A stretch of 64,000 nucleotides of DNA from positions 1-64,000 of the forward strand of contig JAJCZL010000071.1 of the NCBI GenBank assembly GCA_029262415.1, written 5' to 3'. Positions 1 to 8,216 of this stretch are shown here, in pieces. The translations under genes were made by a program, and so were the position numbers. Position 1 is the stretch's first letter. The number at the start of each line of letters is the position of its first letter. This stretch comes from Deltaproteobacteria bacterium. Lineage in GTDB: Bacteria > Desulfobacterota > Binatia > UBA1149 > JAJCZL01. Under the pieces are notes generated by a model, which worked only from the letters and a program-made list of their open reading frames with translations, was not told where the DNA came from and made no database searches.

Positions 1-129
1 ACGATGATCTACACGCATGTCCTCAACCGCGGACGCCTCGGCGTACGCAGCCCATTGGACACCGTCCCGGCGCCGAATAATCCTAGCCGGGCGGCCCGAG
101 CCGTACCGCTACCGAACCCGACGTATTGA
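1..129 (+). CDS. Integron-integrase-like tyrosine recombinase, C-terminal end (partial at left edge)
   Basis: Frame 1 is open from the first base to a TGA at 127-129 and encodes 42 residues. They begin [11 protein letters not shown] and continue LGVRSPLD. This matches the end of integron integrases and related tyrosine recombinases, where the Tyr in 'TMIYTHV' is the nucleophile that attacks the DNA. About 22 unrelated Pro/Ala-rich residues follow the conserved part. The rest of the gene lies to the left of the window. Its last 47 bases overlap the convergent gene at 83-484. In an integron the cassettes would lie beyond the 5' end of this gene, so outside this window. It could also be a stand-alone recombinase of the same family. 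Confidence 0.75.
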   Translation, partial: TMIYTHVLNRGRLGVRSPLDTVPAPNNPSRAARAVPLPNPTY

Positions 130-484
130 TAAGCAGCCCCACCCATACGTCGCGCAGTCCGTACTTCTCGCGCAGCAGGCCGCGGATCTTAGCGTGCGAG
201 TCATCGCCGGGGAGAACTTCGCCACGGTAAACACCGGACCGCTGCGAAGCCGAGAACCGAATCCACGGATCGCGCCGTAGGTCGTCGAACCACGGGCTAG
301 CGAGACTGCCGGCCTCGAGCCAAAGCTCACCGTCGGGCTCAGCAAACCATACCCGCGTTGAGCGCAGCGTTCCGTCGTCCGCACGGGTCTCGACCACCGC
401 AACTCCGCCGCACTCCAGCGCCGCAACGGTCACGACGACTAACCCCGCGACTAAACCAAACAACGCAAGGGGCAACTTCTTCAT
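83..484 (-). CDS. Small membrane-anchored split-barrel protein (PNPOx/nitroreductase-like), hypothetical
   Basis: 133 residues from an ATG. Residues 4-23 form one hydrophobic N-terminal helix that could anchor the protein or act as a signal peptide. The remainder resembles small split beta-barrel proteins of the pyridoxamine-phosphate-oxidase/DUF385 group: a turn [13 protein letters not shown], then ELWLEAG, then a [13 protein letters not shown] stretch, and REKYGLRD near the end. Some relatives bind FMN or F420, but no cofactor residue can be assigned from sequence alone. It lies between the recombinase tail (convergent, overlapping 47 bases) and HigA (same strand, 53 bases upstream). The family call is by pattern only. 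Confidence 0.6.
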   Translation of the reverse strand: MKKLPLALFGLVAGLVVVTVAALECGGVAVVETRADDGTLRSTRVWFAEPDGELWLEAGSLASPWFDDLRRDPWIRFSASQRSGVYRGEVLPGDDSHAKIRGLLREKYGLRDVWVGLLINTSGSVAVRLGPPG

Positions 485-537
485 TGTTGCGCTACTTTCC
501 TGATCCGTTGCTTCCGGGGGTCGCGTCGGCGCAGATG

Positions 538-825
538 CTAGGCGGCGGAAAGCCTCTTGACGTTGAGCCGACCCAAGCTCTTCTTAGCCACCCACAGGTC
601 GTACTGCATCTGCTGTTCAAGCCAGCTCTCCGCCGAGGTTTCGAACGCTTTTGAAAGGCGCAACGCCATTTCAGGACTGATTCCGGCCCGGCAGTTGAGA
701 ATCGCCGACAGCGTTTTGCGGCTCACGCCGAGCGCCTCAGCCGCAGCAGTGACGCTTAACCCAAGTGGGTCGAGGCAAAGCTCGCGCAGGATTTCACCTG
801 GGTGTGGCGGGTTGTGCATCTTCAT
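538..825 (-). CDS. higA: HigA family antitoxin (HTH, Xre type)
   Basis: 95 residues starting at ATG 825. The start of the conserved family pattern, [12 protein letters not shown], is followed by a Cro/C1-type helix-turn-helix ([20 protein letters not shown]) and the C-terminal [12 protein letters not shown] seen in HigA/VapI antitoxins. It neutralises the ribosome-dependent mRNA interferase HigB and, with it, represses its own promoter. The toxin gene lies immediately upstream on the same strand with a 10-base gap, which is the usual hig order of toxin first. Longer readings extend into the toxin gene and add residues unlike the family. Confidence 0.93.
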   Translation of the reverse strand: MKMHNPPHPGEILRELCLDPLGLSVTAAAEALGVSRKTLSAILNCRAGISPEMALRLSKAFETSAESWLEQQMQYDLWVAKKSLGRLNVKRLSAA

Positions 826-835
826 ACGTGAGCCC

Positions 836-1114
836 TCAGTGGTAGTCCTCGTAGTCGACGTCAACGACGTCTTTCCCATCGAACTTGAATGTGACCCGCC
901 AATTCCCACTCACCCGTACCGACCAGGTCCCCCGACGGCGTCCTCTCAATTCATGCAGAAAAAGACCCGGTAGGTTCACATCCTTTAGCGAGGTCGAAAC
1001 GCTCAAGCGTCCCAGGATCAGCCGGAGCCGATCGGCGTAAGCCGGATGTACGCCTGAACGAGCGCCGCTCTCGAACAGTTTCTCCAACCCGGCGTGCCTG
1101 AATCGACGAAACAC
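836..1114 (-). CDS. higB: HigB family toxin (mRNA interferase, RelE superfamily)
   Basis: 92 residues from a GTG at 1114. The N-terminus [11 protein letters not shown], the middle [14 protein letters not shown] and [11 protein letters not shown], the strand [15 protein letters not shown], and the terminal VDYEDYH match HigB toxins along the whole length. HigB cuts mRNA on the ribosome and is held inactive by HigA. The GTG start gives the usual family N-terminus. No Shine-Dalgarno sequence precedes it, and the predicted -10 element lies only four bases upstream, so the transcript may be leaderless. Confidence 0.93.
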   Translation of the reverse strand: MFRRFRHAGLEKLFESGARSGVHPAYADRLRLILGRLSVSTSLKDVNLPGLFLHELRGRRRGTWSVRVSGNWRVTFKFDGKDVVDVDYEDYH

Positions 1115-1147
1115 GGTAATCGTAACCTATCCCGTAACGGGTTACAA
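1112..1147 (-). promoter_or_regulatory. Predicted higBA promoter with nested palindromes in the spacer
   Basis: Read on the minus strand there is TTGTAA (1147-1142), exactly 17 bases, then TACGAT (1124-1119): each matches four of six sigma-70 consensus bases. The spacer holds CCCGTTACGGG (1141-1131), and a wider pair GTAACC/GGTTAC (1122-1127 and 1140-1145) brackets it. An operator placed between -35 and -10 fits autorepression by HigA. Predicted transcription would start at about the GTG of higB. This is inferred from sequence only. Confidence 0.5.
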
Positions 1148-1292
1148 TCGGTAAAATCGGAAAGCCTGCGCCTCGAATTCATGGCCTGTGATCGTTGCCC
1201 GTTCCCTGGGGCTGCGGCAAGCAGAGCAGCGAGGACATTACACCTCAGTCATAGACGGACTTAGAGAACGGAGTCCTCTCAGCCCGGACCTG

Positions 1293-1958
1293 TCACCGAC
1301 TCCGCTCAACCCCAATCCGCGCACACCACTTGGCAATCGTACACGTCGAACAAATCGGTGAGGTCGGCCGACAGTGGGTCTGCCCGTAAGACACCAACAA
1401 GTCGTTGATCTCCAACCAATACTTCTTCGGTAGTTTCTCGCGCAGCGCGGCCTCGGTCTTCTCGGGTGTCGTGGTTTTGACGTAGCCCCACAGGTTGGTG
1501 ATGCGGTGGACGTGGGTATCGACACAGATACCGGGCTTGCCGTATCCCATAGTGACAACCAAGTTGGCGGTCTTGCGACCCACTCCTTTAAAGGTAAGGA
1601 GTGTGTCTATATCATCAGGGACGCGGCCTTCATGTTCCACGCAGATACGGCGGGCCATCGCGATCAGTTGCGGGGCTTTGGTTTTGTAAAAGCCGACCGG
1701 ATAGATGGCTTTTTCGAGTTTGTTGACGTCGCATGCTGCAAGCGCCTCGACGTCGGGCGCCAATGCAAACAAGCGCTTGCTTGCTTCGGCGGTAACCTGG
1801 TCTTGGGTTCGCAGGCTTAGAATGCACGAGGTCAGCACCTTGTAGGGCTCGCGCGTTGTAACGGCGATCAGCGTTACGATCGGTGCGTCTTTCTTGCCGT
1901 ACTCCGCGCGCAGCCGCTTGACGACGTATGGCAGATTGCGGTTGTTGACGCCGGGCAC
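1293..1958 (-). CDS. nth: Endonuclease III (DNA glycosylase/AP lyase)
   Basis: 221 residues, close to the usual 211-220. Base-excision enzyme that removes oxidised pyrimidines and cuts the abasic strand. The helix-hairpin-helix carries the catalytic lysine (GVGRKTAN, Lys129), and the catalytic aspartate is Asp147 in VDTHVHR. The C-terminal cysteines 196, 203, 206 and 212 have the C-x6-C-x2-C-x5-C spacing that holds the [4Fe-4S] cluster. The start is a GTG without a clear ribosome-binding site. The plus-strand oxidoreductase gene begins 49 bases away, divergently. All key residues are intact. Confidence 0.96.
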   Translation of the reverse strand: MPGVNNRNLPYVVKRLRAEYGKKDAPIVTLIAVTTREPYKVLTSCILSLRTQDQVTAEASKRLFALAPDVEALAACDVNKLEKAIYPVGFYKTKAPQLIAMARRICVEHEGRVPDDIDTLLTFKGVGRKTANLVVTMGYGKPGICVDTHVHRITNLWGYVKTTTPEKTEAALREKLPKKYWLEINDLLVSYGQTHCRPTSPICSTCTIAKWCARIGVERSR

Positions 1959-2007
1959 CGGCGGGGATTAAAGGTGGCACAGAGCGAATGCAAGGTAGCG
2001 ACCACAG

Positions 2008-3024
2008 ATGAAACCACTTCGCACAGCCATCGTCGGCGTCGGGCGCCACGGCAGCCGTTATGCCAAGCACGCCGCCAACGACATTGACGGGATCGAACTT
2101 GTCGCCGTCAGCCGCCGCAACGAGACCGAAGGAGGCGCGCTCGCGCGCGAGCTTGGCTGCGAGTTTACGCCCGAGGCGCGCTCGCTGTGCGAACGCGATG
2201 ACATCGACGCGGTCATCTTCGTTACGGTGCCCGCGGTGCTCGACGAGCTCGTGCCGATCGCGGCAGCGAACGGCAAACGGCTGCTCGTCGAGAAGCCTGT
2301 CGCCCGCGACCTCGCCTCAGGCCGTAGGATCTTGCAGGCCATCGACGATGCCGGCGTCTACTGCATGGCGGGCCAGACGCTGCGCTTCAACGCGGTCGCC
2401 GAGGCGATGCGCGATCGCGTCGCTCAACTCGGACGAATCGACTCACTGGTGTTCAGCCAGCGTTACCCGCCGCAACTAGGGCACGCGTGGCTCGACGACC
2501 CGGCGCGCTCGGGCGGTGGCAACATCCTTCACACCGGCGTGCACTGCTTTGACTTGATCCGTTTTATCACCGGGCTGGAGCCGGAGAGCGTTGCATGCTC
2601 GATGCACAGCGTTTACACCGAGCACACCGAAGACAACTTCGCGGCGACGATCCGTCTGCGCGCCGCCAACACCGAAACTGCGGAACTCGGCGCGCAAACC
2701 CACCCTGCCCTCGCACTCGTAACCTGCTCGCGCTCCTCACAGGCGCGCAACGGGTTGATCGAGATCAGCGGCGAGAACGGCCAACTGATCGGCGACCACG
2801 TGCTCAACACCCTGGCGGAGATCACATCTGCAGGCCGCCGCGTAATCGAGGTCGGCCGCGCGCGGATGACAGTGCTCGAAACGCTGGGCCGTTTCGCCGC
2901 CGACGCGCTCGCCGACGCACCCTCGCCGATCGCCTACCGCGACGCCCTACAGGCTGTTGCCGTGGCCGAGGCCTGCTACCGAGCCAATCGCCGCGGCTCC
3001 TTCGAGAAGATTGAAAGAGCCTGA
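2008..3024 (+). CDS. Gfo/Idh/MocA family NAD(P)-dependent oxidoreductase
   Basis: 338 residues from ATG 2008. N-terminal Rossmann fold with GVGRHGSRYAKHA (residues 10-22), followed by the family EKP motif (residues 95-97 in LLVEKPVARD), where the lysine contacts nicotinamide and substrate. The C-terminal alpha/beta substrate domain includes GGNILHTGVHCFDLIRF, whose HTGVH region normally holds the catalytic histidine. The substrate is unknown; relatives act on sugars, inositols or biliverdin. It is the first gene of a plus-strand run (2008-6594) with gaps of 5-78 bases, so co-transcription with the DHH and Nudix genes is likely, although no common pathway is evident. Confidence 0.88.
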   Translation: MKPLRTAIVGVGRHGSRYAKHAANDIDGIELVAVSRRNETEGGALARELGCEFTPEARSLCERDDIDAVIFVTVPAVLDELVPIAAANGKRLLVEKPVARDLASGRRILQAIDDAGVYCMAGQTLRFNAVAEAMRDRVAQLGRIDSLVFSQRYPPQLGHAWLDDPARSGGGNILHTGVHCFDLIRFITGLEPESVACSMHSVYTEHTEDNFAATIRLRAANTETAELGAQTHPALALVTCSRSSQARNGLIEISGENGQLIGDHVLNTLAEITSAGRRVIEVGRARMTVLETLGRFAADALADAPSPIAYRDALQAVAVAEACYRANRRGSFEKIERA

Positions 3025-3102
3025 CTGCCGCGCAACGCAGCGCGCCGAACAGCCAAACAACATGAATTTGTTGTGTTGTGGTTCACTCGGTGCGCGCATA
3101 CT

Positions 3103-4089
3103 ATGGCGGCCATGCCGTCTGACCCCCGCCGCGTCACTGTCATAAGCCACGGACCCAACTGCCTCGACGGTCTCACCTGCGCAGTTGTTATCACCCGCAA
3201 CTTCGCCGGACGCCGTGTTGATACAACATTCGCGGGCAACAACGACATCGACACCGCGATCCAGAACTACTCGCCTGCCGATCCCGCGCGCGAAGAACTC
3301 TGGGTCACCGACATCTCCTGGCGTGAAGACGCGACCGACGGACACCTGAACCGCCTGGTCGACCGGGGCCTCGACTTCTACTGGATCGATCATCACAAGT
3401 CGGCGATTGATCGCAAAGCCGACGGCCACCTCACCGTCTCCTTTACCGATCACGTACTCGACGACAAATACTGCGCGAGCCGTCTATTGTTCGAGTTTCT
3501 TTGCGAACGTGCGCAAGCACGCGGCGAATCGCACCCCGGCCTGCTCGCGCTGAAGAATCTTGTGATGCTCGCCGACGACGTTGACCGCTGGGTGCTGGAG
3601 ATCGAAGGCTCCCGCGAATTGGCTCTTGCAGTACGTACGATGAGCCAAAACGATGCATACCGTGTGCTGCTGTCGATGGACTCGAACCTCACTTACGGTG
3701 CCGAACTGCGTCGCGCGCTCGAACGTGTAGAACGCGAACTGGAAAGAACGCTGTCGTTGGCCGGCCAGACCCGCCACGAACGCGAAGTGTCCGCGCGAGG
3801 CCTCTCGGTCGTCACCGCCGAGTGCGACGGCTTTACCGGCGAGGTCGCCGATCGCTGGAATCAGAACCGCAGCCGCACGGTTTACGCGCTTTACGATAGA
3901 CGAACCCACGGGATCAGCATGCGCCGTTCACCGGACTGCACGGTCGACCTCTCGCGCCTTGCGGGATTTTTCGGCGGCGGCGGCCATGCGGCGGCGGCCG
4001 GCTGCAACATCCACGCATCGTCCGGCAATCGCTCCTCTGAAATAGCCGAACAAGTTGCCGACGCCTTAAATAAGGGTGCGGACGGATAG
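3103..4089 (+). CDS. DHH/DHHA1 family phosphoesterase
   Basis: About 328 residues from ATG 3103; ATG 3112 and an upstream GTG 3073 are alternatives. The N-terminal domain has SHGPNCLDG (degenerate form of the first metal-binding motif) and the diagnostic DHH at residues 96-98 in WIDHHKSA. The C-terminal DHHA1 substrate domain carries GGGGHAAAAG (291-300). Such proteins hydrolyse phosphodiester bonds in short oligonucleotides (NrnA/RecJ type) or cyclic dinucleotides. The overall layout is closest to single-domain oligoribonuclease or phosphoesterase members, not RecJ, because no OB domain is present. It lies 16 bases before the Nudix gene. Confidence 0.85.
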   Translation: MAAMPSDPRRVTVISHGPNCLDGLTCAVVITRNFAGRRVDTTFAGNNDIDTAIQNYSPADPAREELWVTDISWREDATDGHLNRLVDRGLDFYWIDHHKSAIDRKADGHLTVSFTDHVLDDKYCASRLLFEFLCERAQARGESHPGLLALKNLVMLADDVDRWVLEIEGSRELALAVRTMSQNDAYRVLLSMDSNLTYGAELRRALERVERELERTLSLAGQTRHEREVSARGLSVVTAECDGFTGEVADRWNQNRSRTVYALYDRRTHGISMRRSPDCTVDLSRLAGFFGGGGHAAAAGCNIHASSGNRSSEIAEQVADALNKGADG

Positions 4090-4105
4090 ATATGGGACGC
4101 TTACG

Positions 4106-4663
4106 ATGAGCGAACTCTCGCGTTCAGTCGAGGAAGCCGCGACCAAGTACGGCAAGCCACAGCGCATCATCTGCGAACTTCCTTCGCTCGACTTCCCACC
4201 GGTTAGCGAACGCAAACACGGCGAGGTTTGCATGGCGGTGCGCAGGCGCAGCGGCGCGTTTCTTTTGCAAACCAAACGTTCCTATCCGAACTCGATCATG
4301 CGTTTACCGACCGGTGGTATCAAAGCCAAAGAGAATGTCGAAGACGCACTGATGCGCGAAATTTGGGAAGAGACCAACCTTAACGTCAAAGTCGATGCCT
4401 TTGTCGCCGAGATCGGATACGGGTGCGGCGACGATATATCTTTCTTCAAGACTTATATGTTCGTTTGCGAGGAGATCGACGGTACGCTGCAGAGTAACGA
4501 CCCCAACGAACAGATCTCCGACTGGGCCGAGGCACACCCCGAACAACTCACAGACTACGCCGAGCAACTGCGCGGCATCGTTTCGAGTTGGTCTGACTGG
4601 GGGCAGTTCCGTGCCGCGGCACTCGACATCCTCGCGGCACACTGCGCCTCGCGCGCGGCTTGA
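4106..4663 (+). CDS. Nudix hydrolase
   Basis: 185 residues from ATG 4106. The Nudix box starts at Gly70 (GGIKAKENVEDALMREIWEE) and shows GX5EX7REUXEEX, with Asn in place of the usual glycine near the end. The REXXEE core that binds Mg2+ is intact. These enzymes hydrolyse nucleoside diphosphates linked to another moiety; the substrate cannot be deduced. An N-terminal extension of about 35 residues precedes the fold. Flanked closely by the DHH gene (16 bases) and the DASS carrier (18 bases) on the same strand. Confidence 0.88.
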   Translation: MSELSRSVEEAATKYGKPQRIICELPSLDFPPVSERKHGEVCMAVRRRSGAFLLQTKRSYPNSIMRLPTGGIKAKENVEDALMREIWEETNLNVKVDAFVAEIGYGCGDDISFFKTYMFVCEEIDGTLQSNDPNEQISDWAEAHPEQLTDYAEQLRGIVSSWSDWGQFRAAALDILAAHCASRAA

Positions 4664-4681
4664 ATCGCGCACCGGCCTACG

Positions 4682-6184
4682 ATGGTTTCACGCATCGGCC
4701 TCCTTGCCGGCCTCATCGTTTTCGCACTAATAGTACTTCTGCCCGCGCCTGTGGGCATGGATCGCCCTGCGCAGCTAACCGCCGCGGTCGCCGCTCTGAT
4801 GGCGATTTGGTGGCTGAGTGAAGCGGTTCCCGTGCCGGTCACCGGCATGGTCCCGCTGGTCGGTATGCCGCTAACCGGGGTGATGTCTGCCGCCGATATC
4901 TCGGCACCGTACGCGAGCAAAACCAACATGCTCTTTCTAGGCGGTCTGGTTATCGCAACCGCGATCGAACGCTGGGGACTGCACCGGCGCATCGCTCTGA
5001 CGACGATCGCGCGCTTCGGTACCAGCCCGGCCGGGCTGTTACTCGGTTTCATGACGGCAACGGCGGCAATCTCTATTTGGATCTCCAACTCGGCGACCAC
5101 CATGATGATGCTGCCGATCGCGACAGCCGTCACAGCAGAGTTCAAACGCGACGACCCGGCTTTCGAAGAGGTGCTCGGGCCGGTGCTCATGCTGGGAATT
5201 GCCTACTCGGCGACCATCGGCGGACTCGGAACCATCGTCGGTACGCCGCCCAACGCGGTTTTCATCGGCGCCCTTCCCCGGCTGTTCCCCGACGCGCCGC
5301 AGATCGGCTTTCTGCAATGGATGATGGTCGGTATACCGCTGGTGCTGATCATGATCCCGCTCACCTGGGCCTACCTCACCTGGATCGGCTCACGACTCGG
5401 CCGCGAACGCGCGCACGTAGACGCCGGCGCCATTCGCCGCCAAATCACCGAGCTAGGACCGGTGAGCAAAGCCGAACGCCGCGTTCTCGTGGTCTTCGTG
5501 TGCACGGCCCTGCTGTGGATGTTCCGCCGTAAACTCGAACTCGGCGCGATCACCGTCCCCGGATGGTCGCTGTTGCTGCCCGCGCCTTCGCTGGTCGGCG
5601 ACTCAACCGTCGCGATCGGAATGGCGCTGTTGTTGTTCGTACTGCCCGCAGGTGACGAGCAAGGCTCGCGGCTGCTCGATTGGGAATGGGCGGTGCGACT
5701 GCCCTGGGGAGTCATCATCCTACTCGGCGGCGGCTTCGCGTTGGCCGAAGCGATCCGGGTCTCTGGTCTTGCGGCATGGCTCGGCGAGCAGCTTGCATGG
5801 GTCGGTAGCGCACCCCCGCTGGTCAGTATCGCGACGATCGCGGTGATCATCAGCTTCACCACCGAGGTCACGACCAACACCGCGATTACCACGATCATGA
5901 TGCCGATCCTCGCGGCAAGCGCGGTCTCGGGCGGCTGCGATCCGTTGTTGCTGATGGTCCCGTGCACGCTGGCCGCCTCGCTGTGCTTCATGATGCCGTC
6001 TGGAACGGCTCCCAACGCGATTGTGTTTTCGAGCGGAAACCTCCGTGTTGCGCACATGGCCCGCGTCGGCTTCGGCCTCAACCTCTTGGCCGTGGTAGTG
6101 GTGATTCTTGTTACCTACTTTATCGCTATTCCTGTTTTCGGGATCTCGCTCGACTCCACACCCGCTTGGGCCGTGGTAAACTGA
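4682..6184 (+). CDS. DASS/SLC13 family Na+-coupled anion symporter
   Basis: 500 residues with about 11 hydrophobic helices. The two re-entrant 'SNT' type signatures of the divalent anion:sodium symporter family are visible: SNSATTMMMLPIA (from residue 135) and TEVTTNTAITTIMMPIL in the second half. TIVGTPPNAVF and MPSGTAPNAIVF are the paired inverted-repeat segments that line the substrate site. It probably imports dicarboxylates, sulfate or phosphate with Na+ across the inner membrane; which anion is not readable. The start ATG is 18 bases after the Nudix stop, in the same run. Confidence 0.92.
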   Translation: MVSRIGLLAGLIVFALIVLLPAPVGMDRPAQLTAAVAALMAIWWLSEAVPVPVTGMVPLVGMPLTGVMSAADISAPYASKTNMLFLGGLVIATAIERWGLHRRIALTTIARFGTSPAGLLLGFMTATAAISIWISNSATTMMMLPIATAVTAEFKRDDPAFEEVLGPVLMLGIAYSATIGGLGTIVGTPPNAVFIGALPRLFPDAPQIGFLQWMMVGIPLVLIMIPLTWAYLTWIGSRLGRERAHVDAGAIRRQITELGPVSKAERRVLVVFVCTALLWMFRRKLELGAITVPGWSLLLPAPSLVGDSTVAIGMALLLFVLPAGDEQGSRLLDWEWAVRLPWGVIILLGGGFALAEAIRVSGLAAWLGEQLAWVGSAPPLVSIATIAVIISFTTEVTTNTAITTIMMPILAASAVSGGCDPLLLMVPCTLAASLCFMMPSGTAPNAIVFSSGNLRVAHMARVGFGLNLLAVVVVILVTYFIAIPVFGISLDSTPAWAVVN

Positions 6185-6189
6185 ACGAC

Positions 6190-6594
6190 GTGAACCCGAC
6201 GCTTACACACGTCGCTATCCTCGCACGAGACATAGAACGCGCAGTCGCGTTCTATAGTAACTATGTCGGCCTGGTCGAGGTTCACCGACGTACCGAACAC
6301 CAGGTGACGGTGGTGTGGCTGGGCGAGAAAGGACGCGAGCGCGAATTCGTGATCGTACTGATCGGCGCCGACCACGCCGATGCCGTTGAGCCGGCCCCGC
6401 TCGCCCACCTCGGCTACTCGGTAGACAGCCGCAAACAGGTTGATGAGATTGCGGCGCGCGCGGCGGCAGAAGCTATTCTCAAAGAACCCGCCGTCGACGG
6501 CGGCAAGATCGTCGGTTACTTCTGCATCGTTTCCGATCCCGACGGCAACCTCGTCGAGTTCAGCCACGGCCAACAACTCGGCCCTACTTCTTAG
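6190..6594 (+). CDS. VOC superfamily protein (glyoxalase I-like)
   Basis: 134 residues from a GTG five bases after the DASS stop. The first beta-alpha-beta unit begins LTHVAILARDIERAVAFYS, with the metal-ligand His. The second ends with the typical SDPDGNLVEFSH, where Glu is the usual ligand. The pattern is that of lactoylglutathione lyase/bleomycin-resistance type proteins. A single-domain member would act as a dimer. Substrate unknown. Its last 11 bases overlap the convergent lipoprotein gene. Confidence 0.85.
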   Translation: MNPTLTHVAILARDIERAVAFYSNYVGLVEVHRRTEHQVTVVWLGEKGREREFVIVLIGADHADAVEPAPLAHLGYSVDSRKQVDEIAARAAAEAILKEPAVDGGKIVGYFCIVSDPDGNLVEFSHGQQLGPTS

Positions 6595-7609
6595 CCGGGG
6601 CCTTCACGCCCTTTCCTTTGTGCGCGTCATCACGATGCGCCTCGATCTCGGAAGCCTCGGCGTCTTCAGTCTTTGGTACGGCGTCGATCAGATCACGGCG
6701 AACCACGAACCGGAGTGAGCTGTCGTCGAGTGCGCGCAGATCGCCGCCGGCAACGACGACAAGAGACGGCTCGAGTTCGGCAAATTTCTTGACCCGCCAG
6801 ACGGTGTCCCACCAGGCCTTGGTATCGAACGAGAACCGCGGCGGTGACGTCTGCCGCCAACTTGCCTGCGTGTAGGCGGCGTTAGCGAGCAACAGTACCG
6901 GGCGCCGACAACGTACGAGCATGCCGAGTGACCCGCGGGCGTGACCGGGAAGCGGCACCAACACGATACTACCATCGCCGAAGAGATCGTGGCGCGACGC
7001 AAGCGTGGCGAAACGTTCTCCGTCGAACTGCAGTTCCTGCCAGTTGCGTACACCATCAAAATCCGACGCGACCATCCGCGAGAACGTGCCGTCAGGCGAT
7101 GCGGCGCCGGCCCGCTGCCGGGCGGATACGACGATCTTTGCATCCGGGAAAGACTCAACGTCGCCGGTGTTGTTGAAGTCGAGATCGGAGAGCACGACAT
7201 GAGAAACCGTTTTGGGATCGAGGCCCGCCTCCCTCATCTGTTCGTGCAGCGGACCGCGTTCGCTGCGGCGAACCTCGGCCGCCAAGCCCACCCCCCAAGA
7301 AAGCGCCGGGCCGGTTTGCGACTGCGTACCGAGCCCGGTGTTGAAGACAACGACCCCGTGTTTCGGATGGTCAATGGCAAAAGATACGACGGCCAACTCG
7401 CGCGAGCGCCCCGGCGGCGCCGCGGCGAAGATCACAAAGTTGCTCAGGTCGATCGTGCCGGTCGTGAATACGTGAATCTTGATGGCGGGGTCGCCAACGT
7501 AGGGCCGCTCCCAATCATGCAGCACGGGTTCGATGCGCGGCACGCGCAACTCGGGCTCACAAGAACAAACCAGAGCGAGCGAGGCGCACAGCAGTGTGCG
7601 AAAGAACAC
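6584..7609 (-). CDS. Lipoprotein with metallo-beta-lactamase fold lacking the metal ligands
   Basis: About 341 residues if started at GTG 7609, which places a lipoprotein signal at the N-terminus: a hydrophobic stretch, then LALVCSC with Cys17 as the lipidated residue. The body resembles N-acyl-homoserine-lactonase-like MBL proteins (VVVFNTGLG, then VSHVVLSDLDFNNTG, then LPGHARGSLGMLV). The metal site is destroyed. The usual S-H-x-H-x-D-H is S-D-L-D-F-N-N (141-147), the usual Asp before 'AAY' is Asn243, and the last His is replaced by Gly (VVAGGD). Only the His of PGH (223) survives. The C-terminus is Lys/Ala-rich. Longer reading from 7807 is possible but loses the signal peptide position. 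Confidence 0.8.
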   Translation of the reverse strand: MFFRTLLCASLALVCSCEPELRVPRIEPVLHDWERPYVGDPAIKIHVFTTGTIDLSNFVIFAAAPPGRSRELAVVSFAIDHPKHGVVVFNTGLGTQSQTGPALSWGVGLAAEVRRSERGPLHEQMREAGLDPKTVSHVVLSDLDFNNTGDVESFPDAKIVVSARQRAGAASPDGTFSRMVASDFDGVRNWQELQFDGERFATLASRHDLFGDGSIVLVPLPGHARGSLGMLVRCRRPVLLLANAAYTQASWRQTSPPRFSFDTKAWWDTVWRVKKFAELEPSLVVVAGGDLRALDDSSLRFVVRRDLIDAVPKTEDAEASEIEAHRDDAHKGKGVKAPAKK

Positions 7610-7643
7610 GCCTTGCAGAGGCGCGGCGCGAGAACTGCCTACC

Positions 7644-8015
7644 TTAGGCCCAGTAACAGCCGAATGGATCGCGCGATATTTCGCAGAGACTCTCGGCAAG
7701 ACATCCGACAAACCGGTCACCGCGTTCGTCATAGTACGCGGCCCAACGTCCGTTGCCTTTCTTCCAGTACAGTTGGTAGGTATCGGTGTCGGGTCGCAAT
7801 TGCGCAATACGGTGCTCGACTACATCGCTCGCACAAGCATCGCGGACTCGATGAATGATGGTGATGACGCCACTGCTTGCCTCTTGCGCTAACAGAATTC
7901 CGCGCGGGCCTACCCGCCATCCGAGCACACGGCGAACGAGGAACGGCACGAACTCATAGACCGCCGCTGCGCCTTGCGCTTTCTTTGAAACAGAGTTGCG
8001 CGCGATTCGTGCCAT
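7644..8015 (-). CDS. DUF3024-like protein, hypothetical
   Basis: 123 residues from ATG 8015. The central and C-terminal parts match the pattern of DUF3024: FVPFLVRRVLGWRVG, then LYWKKGNGRWAAYYD, then SLCEISRDPFGCYWA, which ends with the family's D..GCFW-like sequence. No function is known to me. It lies 34 bases upstream of the MBL-like lipoprotein gene on the same strand and divergently from asd, with a 201-base intergenic space. An upstream TTG at 8054 is an alternative start but adds residues unlike the family. Confidence 0.72.
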   Translation of the reverse strand: MARIARNSVSKKAQGAAAVYEFVPFLVRRVLGWRVGPRGILLAQEASSGVITIIHRVRDACASDVVEHRIAQLRPDTDTYQLYWKKGNGRWAAYYDERGDRFVGCLAESLCEISRDPFGCYWA

Positions 8016-8216
8016 TGAAATTACGAGGATAGCGATGCACGACGAGGGGGGCAAGCGTGGAACTCATGCAATTGCAGCGAAGTGGAAATCGCTCACGAAG
8101 CCGCTATGCTGCGTGCGTTTGACGCCCTGCGACAGACGCTCACGAAAGTGGCAGGCATGGGCGTGTAGTGTAGCGAGTAGATCCGCGAAAACACAAGGAC
8201 AAGGACTTAGAAACCA

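Noticed and set aside
485-1292. attC-like sites flanking HigBA, which would mark integron cassettes
   Set aside because: I found no GTTRRRY/RYYYAAC pairs of suitable spacing on either side of the hig genes or the small upstream gene.
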